Positions 6,401 through 11,908 of a DNA stretch of 11,908 bases are shown here, piece after piece. Under the pieces are notes generated by a model that ran no database searches, was not told the origin of the DNA, and saw only the letters and a program-made list of their open reading frames with translations. Source of the DNA: Bacteroidales bacterium (lineage in GTDB: Bacteria > Bacteroidota > Bacteroidia > Bacteroidales > P3); contig CAAGNU010000187.1 of the NCBI GenBank assembly GCA_900771365.1, positions 1 through 11,908 on the forward strand, given 5' to 3'. A program made the translations under genes and the position numbers. Every line of letters starts with the position of its first letter. Position 1 is the stretch's first letter.

Positions 6401-8444
6401 GGTCCGCGTCTTTGTCTCCCACGACAAGCCCGAGAAATACTACCAAATCAAGATAGCCAACACTTCCGACTCCCCTCTCGACCTCCAGCTCGACCTCCTC
6501 TGCTCCCTCGTCTTGGGCCTTCATGAGGAACAGACCGCCCCCTACCTCCTCACTCAGTGGGACCCCCTGCACAACAGCCTCTCTATCCGCAACACCTACC
6601 ACCAGACCTACCCCAACACCCGCCTCCACCTCTCCGCCACCCACCCACTCACCACTCTCTCCCTCGACACTCCCAACCGCAAAAGCGTCGGCTTCCGCCT
6701 CTCCGTGGAGCCTCACGCCTCCAGCGAGGCCGCCTTCGTCCTCTCTGTCTCCGACCACCTTGACGACATCCCTCGCCCAATCACCCTCCCCATTATCGAA
6801 CAGGAGTTCCTCAACTCCCAGCACTTCTGGCAACACAAGCTGTCCGCCATCCAAGTCTCCACCCCAGACCCCGCCTTCAACTACATGGCCAATCATTGGT
6901 ACCTCTACCAAGTCTACGCCTCACGACTCTATGCCCGCGCGGGATTCTACCAAGTCGGCGGGGCAACGGGCTTCCGCGACCAGCTCCAAGACGTCATGGC
7001 CCTCCTATACTCCGACCCCGACTACGCTCGCCGACAAATCCTCGACCACGCCGCACATCAGTTCCCCGAAGGCGACGTCCTTCACTGGTGGCACGAGACA
7101 CTACACCTCGGCGCCCGCACAACCTTCTCTGACGACTACCTCTGGCTCATATACGTCTCCCACCAATATGTATCCGTCACCCAGGACTGGGACATCCTCC
7201 TCGCTCCCGTCCCCTACTGCAAGGCCGAAAGTCTCGCACCCGGCGAGGCCGAACGCTGCCTCCACTACGAGGCCGACGCCCAGCACACCGAGCCCCTCAT
7301 CGACCACCTCCGCCGCGCCATCAGCCGCGCACAGTCTCGCATCGGACGCCACGGCCTCCCACTCATCGGCTGCGGCGACTGGAACGACGGCCTCTCCAGC
7401 GTTGGCACACAAGGCCAGGGCGAAAGCGTATGGGTCGCACTCTTCCTCGTCGACATCATCGACAAGTTCCTGCAACTCGAAGACGGCCTCGTCCGCAACA
7501 CAGACCCGCACGCCACCCCCAACGGCGACAGCCCCCTCAATCCTTCCCAGCAGCCTGCTCCCACCACAGACCATGCCGCAACACTTCGCTTCAAGCAGCA
7601 GCTCATCAGCGCCCTCCAGGACAACGCCTGGGACGGCGCATGGTTCCTCCGTGCCTACTACGACAACGGCGACCCCATCGGTTCCCGCAACAACAGCCAA
7701 TGTCAGATCGACCTCATCACACAGGCTTGGAGCATTCTCACCGACGTGGCCACCCCTGAACAGAAAGCCGCCATCCTCCGCGAAGCCGACGCCCGCCTCG
7801 TCGACCGCCAAAACGGCATCATACGGCTCCTCACCCCTCCCTTCCAACCCGCCGACAGCGACGGCTCCACACCCAACTACGATAGCGACAGCAGCCATGC
7901 CTGGCCGCAACAAGACACAGCAGCCGACAGCGTGCAGCGCCCCCATAACTCTCCTGGCTACATCATCCGCTACCCCGTGGGCGTCCGCGAAAACGGCGGC
8001 CAATACACTCACGGCGCACTCTGGTACATCATCGCTCTCATCAAAGAGCACCGCACCGACTACGCCTACTATCTCTTCTCACTCATCAACCCCGTCCAGC
8101 GCACCACCACCCTCGCCGACACCCTCAAATACAAAGTCGAACCCTACTGCATCGCTGCCGACATCTACTCCCACCCTCAGCACCCCGGACGGGGCGGCTG
8201 GACATGGTACACCGGCTCCGCCTCCTGGGCCTACAAAGTCGCCATAGAAAACATCCTCGGCTTCCACCTCTCTGGCAACCAGCTCACCATCTCCCCAAAC
8301 ATCCCTTCCACCTGGGACACCTTCTCCATCTCCTACCGCTACCACTCCTCCACCTACCACCTCACCTTCCGCAAAGGACTCTCCCCGCAAACCTCCCACA
8401 TCACCCTCATCGACGACCACCAAGACCACCACATTACCCTATAA
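495..8444 (+). CDS. ndvB: Cyclic beta-1,2-glucan synthase-like protein (GT84 / glucoamylase-like / GH94)
   Basis: A 2649-residue inner-membrane enzyme of the NdvB/ChvB/Cgs family, expected to build beta-1,2-glucan from UDP-glucose, cyclise it and trim it by phosphorolysis. Family members are about 2800 residues. Membrane helices lie near residues 263-284, 292-314, 716-736, 742-765 and 848-898. The GT84 domain shows D523-T-D525 (DxD), HDLIEG at 636-641 and an RHHRW motif ending at W672. A glucoamylase-like middle domain (about 954-1300; GH189-type cyclisation region in characterised relatives) carries PWGISE at 1198-1203 and ends with HHQGM. Beta-sandwich modules start near 1370 and 1862. The GH94 part has GFYQVGGATGFRDQLQDV from 2150, HWWHE at 2197, DWNDG at 2295 (containing the family's catalytic Asp) and RENGGQYTH at 2498. 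ATG 495 is chosen because the promoter excludes the upstream TTG at 339 and the family-like N-terminus begins here. Likely family-specific inserts lie near residues 373-404, 1177-1195, 1551-1565, 2337-2365 and 2453-2485. Activity on beta-1,2-glucan is inferred from family; the symbol is a family name. Confidence 0.9.
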   Translation: MEKVYKSFKKSVKEVTDYYLLLVEETQKGNLVGSTNEWVLDNYYIISEQEKVMRGELSRKALRQIGVRRVEMLRELCHNFLQRGQYKLDKELLIRYLRQVQAKSKDYLTYAEVCLLVPLLKQQLLEQLAQTCRKLRERGAQHYSPTEKAEMATIQLRSQENLLMSNLFTSIKELTKTPIAEIIDGVSLTEHLLKKEQAGMYDKMYDKTKEDYRARLVRLAKKEKMSEYALAKQLVEEADQKKEHVGWRLFSYPPQRWERRAKSYIAIVAAATAGLALLIAWLATHKSPGVGHWVLCVCAVLMLVPMSQLVIDLLNRVLYKLHKPVNTFKIKFKDGLIPEKYATMVIMPTILKNKSKTEELFNQLEVYYLSNINRGTASRQDGLPAETGGHGAQMDSRRLDSRGQNIFYTLIGDAAAASEEDMPWDEEVVEAGLAKVRELNEKYGAEIFNFVYRRRAYSEGEGCWLGHERKRGAILDFNDLLLGSLTQEERQRKFRCETITASCHGSGEGMGMIPPITFVITLDTDTQLVLYSAQKLIGAMAHPLNRARLSADGERVEGGYGIMQPRVNVDVEVTDKSRYAQLFAGLGGLDVYTTASFELYQDIFNEGSFCGKGIYDLHIFQKVLRGRFPENLILSHDLIEGCHIRCGLINDVELYDDNPSNYLDDAKRHHRWTRGDWQIISWLKSTVRNEAGEKVKNQVNTIGRWKIFDNLRRSVLSTSLLVAILFGFICSTTTSGYASPAWYVLAALIVTASPILFFLWDQITHLPRIGKRYRYYMTLLRGMAVVAYRSLVQFALLPKEAWMYTDAIVRSCYRMRFSHKNLLNWVPSDEASKSTKGTLADYVQKFWFNYLCAAVVAVLTDLALNNRSQLAVGDCFTVLAAVFTCAAWLAAPFLMYHLGKKFPQDRHTLNNQQTDEVRQWAKDTWNYFDTLITEENNYLVPDNYQLTRDVKSDYKTSPTNIGYSLTAIISAADLGFITHHQAVKRLGLILNTVAKLEKWNGHLFNWYHIVTLKALPNFFISTCDSGNFVACLYVVKSYLSAHPDIDQSSALNASVQRLIDNTDFSKLYNPRLDVFAIGYDHGSQSLLPYHYNNYASEARLTSFLSIAQGDAPYKHWFCLDKTLVQYKGYKGVASWYGTLFEYLMPLIFLPTYRHTLMDETYSFAIRAQRAYAHQIGNTPNGSLSSQFTAHSSHKKAIPWGISETAYNELDDAQNYKYQAFGIPYLKFQNTTPDRVVLSPYSSLMAISIDDKAVYQNMQQFLQLGMYDHMGFFESYDNQDHLPILAHYAHHQGMILAALSNYLCHGNIQNYFINHPLMRSMQTLLKEKAQIKPYIDLRITQYKRLQYNKELAENDLRDFDSIAPVPEIGILSNGRYTVLLNDRGSGFSRYRNTFLNRYRQVSADHYGTYLFIRNLRNDSLWSATFAPLDVQPPSYRVTFASDKVTFLRSDHHIETKTEVTVLKDRNAEIRRYTFSNNTSHDIDLELTSYSEAILSTHEADESHRLFNSMAIASHFDHQHQMLILDRPAPNQDGSRCFLMHKLFQPLDDSKLRRFEDIETRRSDGERVLDRPIVNPQPEYETSRLAFLGRGGSLQHAEILESRRSLSGTIGTTLDPITSMRIRLHIPAGQKGSACLLIGFGRGRKQLDAIADALLSPSDIDLAFQSASVYSNMLSASLRLKGAQMRLYNSIAKHLLQNAAAGTDRQVALAQNQLAQPALWRFGISGDLPILLLEINNLRLSGHAKELLRAFEYYKVHGLALDLVFINDEQGDSRDALALFINSLANTEHLWVAHEAAGRVYVINGSDLSPQERTLLRTVAKLRFDTLDGSRLEQQLARLEAQGLHYHDKSEPPRPHDQAPRVWSSLKFYNQYGGFDHDGRDYVVTNTNTPMPWVNILANPHFGCVISASMSGFTFAHNAQQFKLTAWSNDMVRDTPSETLLINGRQFLPATARHSQGFSSFDAAYDDMQVMVRVFVSHDKPEKYYQIKIANTSDSPLDLQLDLLCSLVLGLHEEQTAPYLLTQWDPLHNSLSIRNTYHQTYPNTRLHLSATHPLTTLSLDTPNRKSVGFRLSVEPHASSEAAFVLSVSDHLDDIPRPITLPIIEQEFLNSQHFWQHKLSAIQVSTPDPAFNYMANHWYLYQVYASRLYARAGFYQVGGATGFRDQLQDVMALLYSDPDYARRQILDHAAHQFPEGDVLHWWHETLHLGARTTFSDDYLWLIYVSHQYVSVTQDWDILLAPVPYCKAESLAPGEAERCLHYEADAQHTEPLIDHLRRAISRAQSRIGRHGLPLIGCGDWNDGLSSVGTQGQGESVWVALFLVDIIDKFLQLEDGLVRNTDPHATPNGDSPLNPSQQPAPTTDHAATLRFKQQLISALQDNAWDGAWFLRAYYDNGDPIGSRNNSQCQIDLITQAWSILTDVATPEQKAAILREADARLVDRQNGIIRLLTPPFQPADSDGSTPNYDSDSSHAWPQQDTAADSVQRPHNSPGYIIRYPVGVRENGGQYTHGALWYIIALIKEHRTDYAYYLFSLINPVQRTTTLADTLKYKVEPYCIAADIYSHPQHPGRGGWTWYTGSASWAYKVAIENILGFHLSGNQLTISPNIPSTWDTFSISYRYHSSTYHLTFRKGLSPQTSHITLIDDHQDHHITL
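4044..4071 (+). repeat. In-frame heptamer array inside the synthase gene
   Basis: Four consecutive 7-mers (AGTTCAC, AGTTCAC, AGCTCAC, AGTTCAC) lie inside the coding sequence and are read as SSQFTAHSSH (residues 1184-1193). They fall in a Ser/Asn/Lys-rich stretch just before the conserved PWGISE motif, where family members usually run directly from a short Tyr-Gly-Arg-like segment into that motif. The unit is AT-richer than the surrounding coding DNA and resembles the intergenic heptamers, so it is probably repeat-derived. Confidence 0.75.
5145..5189 (+). repeat. Probable repeat-derived insert inside the synthase gene
   Basis: Bases 5145-5160 match the intergenic 16-mer repeat at 8475-8490 in 14 of 16 positions (shared core AGATTTGAAGA). 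The encoded RRFED also appears if that intergenic repeat is translated. The 15 codons here use AGG, AGA and CGA for all five arginines, while flanking coding DNA uses almost only CGC. This marks the stretch (residues 1551-1565) as foreign to its surroundings. The reading frame is intact. Confidence 0.5.
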
Positions 8445-8467
8445 CATTGTAAACCATCAATATTTGT

Positions 8468-8499
8468 GAAGATAAGAAGATTTGAAGATAAGAAGATTT
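8468..8499. repeat. Perfect 16-bp tandem duplication
   Basis: GAAGATAAGAAGATTT occurs twice back to back (8468-8483 and 8484-8499), starting 24 bases after the synthase stop codon. A partial, diverged version occurs inside the synthase gene at 5145-5189. Confidence 0.85.
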
Positions 8500-8514
8500 G
8501 GAAGCACGAAAACC

Positions 8515-8555
8515 GCCCCCGACCTGCCCCCCCCTTTCGGGGAAGGGTCGGGGGC
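8515..8555. terminator. Strong GC hairpin after the synthase gene, probable terminator
   Basis: GCCCCCGACC at 8515-8524 pairs perfectly with GGTCGGGGGC at 8546-8555, and an inner CCCC/GGGG stem closes on TTTC (8531-8542). It lies 70 bases past the stop codon. The plus-strand tail is only ATGTTT, and the minus-strand tail has GGTTTT, so it may act weakly in both directions. No run of six or more U follows, so part of its role could simply be that of a dispersed palindrome. Confidence 0.55.
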
Positions 8556-8797
8556 ATGTTTCGAAAAACAATTCCTTATACACATAAGGGGACTTCTAAT
8601 TATTCGTGTTACTTCAATATTTTGATAAACATAAGGCAACCTCTGATTATTTAAAACGAAAATTGCCGTGAATTAAACGCGAATTTCCGTAAATTACTAT
8701 CAAGCAACGAATTAATTCACGTTATATAAATCTCATTTTGTGTCAATTTTAGAAGTTGCCATAATTATGAAATGGTAAATGGTAAGTATTAAATTAG
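8556..8797. other. AT-rich intergenic spacer with degenerate repeats
   Basis: No gene is seen here. CATAAGG-GACTTCTAATTATT near 8583-8604 and CATAAGG-CAACCTCTGATTATT near 8630-8651 are diverged direct copies. AGAAGTTGCCAT near 8751-8762 is an inverted version of the GGCAAC part. GTGAATTA (about 8669) and TAATTCAC (about 8712) are inverted partners. Together they suggest a decayed miniature element. The closest promoter-like string for the next gene is TCATTTTG near 8733-8740 (7 of 8 bases of TAnnTTTG) without a clear -33 partner, so no promoter is called. Confidence 0.4.
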
Positions 8798-8922
8798 GGC
8801 TCCCGCCCCCAATTCCCAATTCCCAATTCCCAATTCCCAATTCCCAATTCTCAATTCTCAATTCTCAACTCTCAACTCTCAATTCTCAATTCTCAATTCT
8901 TAACTCTTAACTCCTAACTCAT
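8798..8922 (+). repeat. GGCTCCCGCC plus 15-copy heptamer array reaching the start codon
   Basis: GGCTCCCGCC (8798-8807) is followed by 15 units of exactly 7 bp from 8811 to 8915: AATTCCC five times, AATTCTC three times, AACTCTC twice, AATTCTC twice, then AATTCTT, AACTCTT and AACTCCT. A sixteenth unit, AACTCAT (8916-8922), contains the first two bases of the ATG at 8921. No spacer lies between array and gene, so copy-number change would alter leader length in 7-nt steps. Confidence 0.9.
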
Positions 8923-11716
8923 GAACCACCTCCCTGTACAGACATGGCGCGCCGCGTCTCTACTGCTCATCCTGCTCCTCCTCGCTCTGCCCGCATGGAG
9001 CCAGTTCCCCACCCCGCCCGACGCAGACTACCCCTACCGCCGCGACATCGAAAAACTACGCTTCGATAAAGCTCAAGAAAAAATCCTCCGACACCTCGCC
9101 CGCGACACAAACAACCTACCCTGTCACTATGCCGCCTTCATGCTCTACTCCGCAGACGCCGCACCCTGCCGCGACTACGACAAAGCCTATCACCACCTCG
9201 CCCGCGTCCGACAGCTCTATCTCAACGCTGACGCAGACCTCCTCCAACGCTACGACCGCGACAACTTCTCTGGTGCCAGAATCGACTTCGACCTCCGACA
9301 CCTCGCACTCCTCGCCCGTGCCCACGCCCACAACGTCAACACCCTCGACGCCTACAACCACCTCCTCACTCTCTACACCCTCGCACCTCAAGATATCCGC
9401 CAAACCATCACCGACAGCCGCGACAGCCTCGAATTCCTCCACGCACAGCATATCCGCTCCTTCTCCGCCCTCCAAGACTTCATATCTCGCCGCCCCAACT
9501 CAACATACCTACCCCCCGCCATTATCCTACGCGACTCCCTCGCCTTCGCTCACGCCGACAGCATCCACTCCGCCTCTGCCTATCACGACTTCTGTCTCTC
9601 CTACCCCTCTTCTCACCTCCTCCCTCGTGCCACCGATAGCCTATACCTTGTCGACTACCGCGACGTCCGTCGTCTCAACCGCGAACAATACTACCGCGCC
9701 TATGCCCTGCGTCATCCTCGCAGCCCCTATGCCACTCGCTCCATCTGGCTCGCCGACAGCATCGAATTCCTCCAAAAAACCTCCCCGGACAACTGGGAGT
9801 CCTACATCCTCTACCTCGACAACCACAACGCCAACAACTCCTGGACCGCTCAAGCCATAGACTCCCTCGCCAGCATCGCACTCTCTTGCGGCAGCATCCG
9901 CGCCCTCCAACAGGCAGCCCTGCGCATCCCGCCAAAACACCCCTTGCTATACGCTATCGGCAGCAAGCTCCACCACGCCTACCTCCACAAGTCCATCCGC
10001 AACTACCACCGCTTCTACTCTCACTTCCCCAACCTCGTACCCGACAGCATCCACTCTGCCGACTCCCTCGCATACCTCACCTTCCTCGCCTCCGACACCA
10101 TCCCCGTCGACAGCTGCATCCGCGCCATAGCCCCTGCACACGAAGCCTACATCATGCTCCAGCAACGCATTGAAAACAGACTTAGCCTATCTTTGGACCC
10201 CCTCGAAGAAATCAACCTTTACGCTGATGTATTCCAAAACGACTACGACTTCCTGCGGCTCCAGGCCACCCTCTCGGCCAACAATCCCAAACCTCACCTT
10301 CAACCAGTCTCCAGCCTTAACCACACCTCCGCCGACGAGCACCACCCCGTCCTCTCCCTCGGCGGCGATATCCTCTACTTCGCCGCCCATGGCAGACCCG
10401 ACAACCTCGGGGGCGACGACATCTTCATATCCCACTTCAACGGAAAAGGCTGGGGAACACCCGTTGTGGATACGGCACTCTCCCATCAGACCTCCAACGA
10501 GATACCACTCTCCGCCTCAGTTGACGGCCGCACACTCCTCCTCTCCCTCGGCGGCAGCCTCTTCATCGCCGACGCATCCCCACTCGGCTGGCAGCTCCGT
10601 CCCTTCCCTAACCTCCTCCCCGACGCCACCATCATCGATGATGCCGCGCTATGCGCCGACGGAATATCTGTCATCTTCGTGGCTCGCACCATCTCTGACC
10701 GCGAGCTCGACAGCTCCTTGAACCTTTACATCACACAACGCCTCACCCCTGACACTTGGTCCGACCCCGTAGAGCTCGGTCCCTCCATCAACACGCCCTT
10801 CGACGAGCGCTCCCCCTTCCTCCTCCCCGACATGCACACCCTCTACTTCGCCTCCGAAAGCCATGGCGCTATCGGACAGTCCGACATCTTCGTCTCTACC
10901 AGGCTCAACGACTCCTCTTGGACCTCCTGGTCCCAGCCACTCAACATCGGCTCAAACATCAACACCCCCGGTCCCGACCTCGCCCTCCAAGTCTCCCCCT
11001 CAGGCTCTACAGCCTACATCTCTCGCCAGTCCCAATCATCCCTCGACCTCTATACCCTTCACCTCCCATCAAGCCACTCACACAATGTGGCAAAAGTCTC
11101 AGGTCGCGTGCTCGACCGCGACGGACACCCACTATCCACCTCAATCCGCTGGGAAGACCCCCTCTCTGCTCAACTCATCGGACAATGCAGCACCAACCCC
11201 GCCGACGGCTCCTACCTCATCCTCCTCCCTCTAAACCACCACTACAGCCTATACCTCTCCGACAGCAGCCTCTGCCCAGACGCAGCCTACCTCGACCTCC
11301 GTGATCACAACGCCCCAACCAACCACACCATCAACTTCGTGGCATCCACCCTCGAACAAGCCATAGCTCAAGGCCAGCCCATCATCTTGAAAAACACCGC
11401 CTACGCCACCTCCGACCACCTCTTCCTACCCTCCTCGCAAAGCGAGCTTATCCATCTTGCCAACCTCATCCGCACCCACAACCTCTCCGTTGAAATAGGC
11501 AGCCACACCGACGGAAACGCCACAGACCTCGAAAGCCAGACCCTCTCCCAACGCCGCGCAGACGCCATCCGAAACTACCTCATCAGCCTCGGCTGCTCAC
11601 CCGACCGCATCACCGCCGTGGGCTACGGCAGCTCTCGCCCCTTCAGCAGCAGCAAGCCCGGCAGCCTCCGCACCTCAAACCGCAGAACTGAAGTCCGCAT
11701 CCTCCCATCCTACTAA
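8921..11716 (+). CDS. OmpA-family envelope protein: helical repeats, PD40 propeller, CRD-like fold, OmpA domain
   Basis: A 931-residue exported protein. Residues 1-27 are a type I signal peptide: Arg10, a hydrophobic core of Leu/Ile from 14 to 23, and a likely cut at AWS|Q (27/28). There is no lipobox cysteine. Residues about 30-340 are an alpha-helical TPR-like solenoid, with units of about 35-37 residues from about 180 (pattern YxxFxxxxPxS...DSL). A WD40/PD40-type beta-propeller spans about 474-718, with blades carrying LYFAS-GG-DIF style motifs. A carboxypeptidase-regulatory-like fold starts at 724 (VSGRVLDRDG). The C-terminal OmpA domain has SHTDG (Asp864) and LSQRRA (Arg879), the pair that binds diaminopimelate in peptidoglycan, at the normal spacing of 15. 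It should therefore sit in the periplasm anchored to the cell wall. The domain order matches PorE of the type IX secretion system, but PorE is a shorter lipoprotein, so that role is not assigned. The ATG at 8921 is the only start that keeps the signal peptide. Confidence 0.9.
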   Translation: MNHLPVQTWRAASLLLILLLLALPAWSQFPTPPDADYPYRRDIEKLRFDKAQEKILRHLARDTNNLPCHYAAFMLYSADAAPCRDYDKAYHHLARVRQLYLNADADLLQRYDRDNFSGARIDFDLRHLALLARAHAHNVNTLDAYNHLLTLYTLAPQDIRQTITDSRDSLEFLHAQHIRSFSALQDFISRRPNSTYLPPAIILRDSLAFAHADSIHSASAYHDFCLSYPSSHLLPRATDSLYLVDYRDVRRLNREQYYRAYALRHPRSPYATRSIWLADSIEFLQKTSPDNWESYILYLDNHNANNSWTAQAIDSLASIALSCGSIRALQQAALRIPPKHPLLYAIGSKLHHAYLHKSIRNYHRFYSHFPNLVPDSIHSADSLAYLTFLASDTIPVDSCIRAIAPAHEAYIMLQQRIENRLSLSLDPLEEINLYADVFQNDYDFLRLQATLSANNPKPHLQPVSSLNHTSADEHHPVLSLGGDILYFAAHGRPDNLGGDDIFISHFNGKGWGTPVVDTALSHQTSNEIPLSASVDGRTLLLSLGGSLFIADASPLGWQLRPFPNLLPDATIIDDAALCADGISVIFVARTISDRELDSSLNLYITQRLTPDTWSDPVELGPSINTPFDERSPFLLPDMHTLYFASESHGAIGQSDIFVSTRLNDSSWTSWSQPLNIGSNINTPGPDLALQVSPSGSTAYISRQSQSSLDLYTLHLPSSHSHNVAKVSGRVLDRDGHPLSTSIRWEDPLSAQLIGQCSTNPADGSYLILLPLNHHYSLYLSDSSLCPDAAYLDLRDHNAPTNHTINFVASTLEQAIAQGQPIILKNTAYATSDHLFLPSSQSELIHLANLIRTHNLSVEIGSHTDGNATDLESQTLSQRRADAIRNYLISLGCSPDRITAVGYGSSRPFSSSKPGSLRTSNRRTEVRILPSY
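8933..8963 (+). repeat. Palindromic repeat element, copy 2, inside a signal-peptide coding region
   Basis: These 31 bases match 435-465 except for one G-to-A change at 8944, which is synonymous here (ACG to ACA, Thr8). They encode PVQTWRAASLL, residues 5-15 of the OmpA-family protein, including Arg10 and the start of the hydrophobic core. The near-palindromic centre GGCGCGCC is kept. The change adds an A-C mismatch to the possible RNA stem. Confidence 0.9.
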
Positions 11717-11750
11717 CCCCAAAGATGCGTGAAAAAGAATAATGTACGAA
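11717..11750. other. Short 3' flank of the OmpA-family gene
   Basis: Only 34 bases separate the stop codon from the tandem repeat. No hairpin with a T-run is visible, so no terminator is called for the upstream gene. Confidence 0.5.
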
Positions 11751-11908
11751 TTGAGTAATGAATAATGAATAATTAATAATGAGTAGAAACGCAGCGTGCC
11801 ACGTCTGTACAGGCGGGAGCCTATTGAGTAATGAATAATGAATAATTAATAATGAGTAGAAACGCAGCGTGCCACGTCTGTACAGGCGGGAGCCTATTGA
11901 GTAATGAA
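11751..11908 (-). repeat. Exact 73-bp tandem repeat of the palindromic element (inverted)
   Basis: Units at 11751-11823 and 11824-11896 are identical, and a third starts at 11897 and is cut by the window edge after 12 bases. Read on the minus strand, each unit is GGCTCCCGCC, then the 28-bp near-palindrome, then TCATTAT-type heptamers, the same order as at 427-493. Relative to copy 1 the palindrome has three changes, all C-to-T or G-to-A when read in that orientation. The true copy number cannot be seen. Confidence 0.9.

Noticed and set aside
6523..8247. Plus-strand frame-shifted open frame of 574 codons rich in Ser/Thr/Pro
   Set aside because: It overlaps the GH94 domain in another frame, and its composition is what NCC-type codons give when shifted.
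8466..8654. Small open frame in the intergenic region (62 codons)
   Set aside because: It runs through the 16-bp tandem repeat and the terminator-like hairpin and shows no independent coding signal.
8811..8920. Riboswitch or T-box leader before the OmpA-family gene
   Set aside because: The region is a simple heptamer array without conserved aptamer motifs.
11751..11908. CRISPR-like array at the right edge
   Set aside because: The whole 73-bp unit is identical between copies, so there are no unique spacers, and no cas genes are in the window.

Overview
This window looks like a chromosomal segment of a Bacteroidota bacterium, most likely order Bacteroidales. Three things point there: a Bacteroides-type promoter (TTTG at -33, TAnnTTTG at -7) upstream of the first gene, start codons without a clear Shine-Dalgarno sequence, and an OmpA-family protein with the Bacteroidota-typical order of helical repeats, PD40 propeller, carboxypeptidase-regulatory-like fold and OmpA domain. 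Coding DNA is GC-rich. The intergenic DNA is AT-rich and packed with short dispersed repeats. The species cannot be named from the sequence alone.

Layout: 1-494 is a repeat-rich leader region containing one convincing promoter (338-367). 495-8444 is one giant gene for a three-module cyclic beta-1,2-glucan synthase-like membrane enzyme (GT84, a glucoamylase-like/GH189-type middle domain, and GH94). 8445-8920 is a second repeat-rich gap with a probable terminator hairpin and a 15-copy heptamer array. 8921-11716 encodes a secreted, peptidoglycan-binding OmpA-family protein. 11717-11908 ends in an exact 73-bp tandem repeat that runs off the window. Both genes read rightwards. The 476-bp gap and the hairpin suggest separate transcripts, and a functional link (both act in the cell envelope) is only a guess.

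The most unusual content is a modular repeat family: the 10-mer GGCTCCCGCC, a 28-bp near-palindrome centred on GGCGCGCC, and runs of AT- or pyrimidine-rich heptamers. One copy lies between promoter and start codon of the synthase gene. Another overlaps the start of the OmpA-family gene and supplies 11 residues of its signal peptide (PVQTWRAASLL), including the only positive charge before the hydrophobic core. Inverted copies form the 73-bp tandem at the right edge. Related short repeats also appear inside the synthase reading frame (4044-4071 and 5145-5189), so intergenic repeat material seems to have entered coding sequence without breaking it. The promoter of the synthase gene lies between two identical 29-bp direct repeats. 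Codon choice within the synthase gene changes sharply near 3100-3200, close to a domain boundary.
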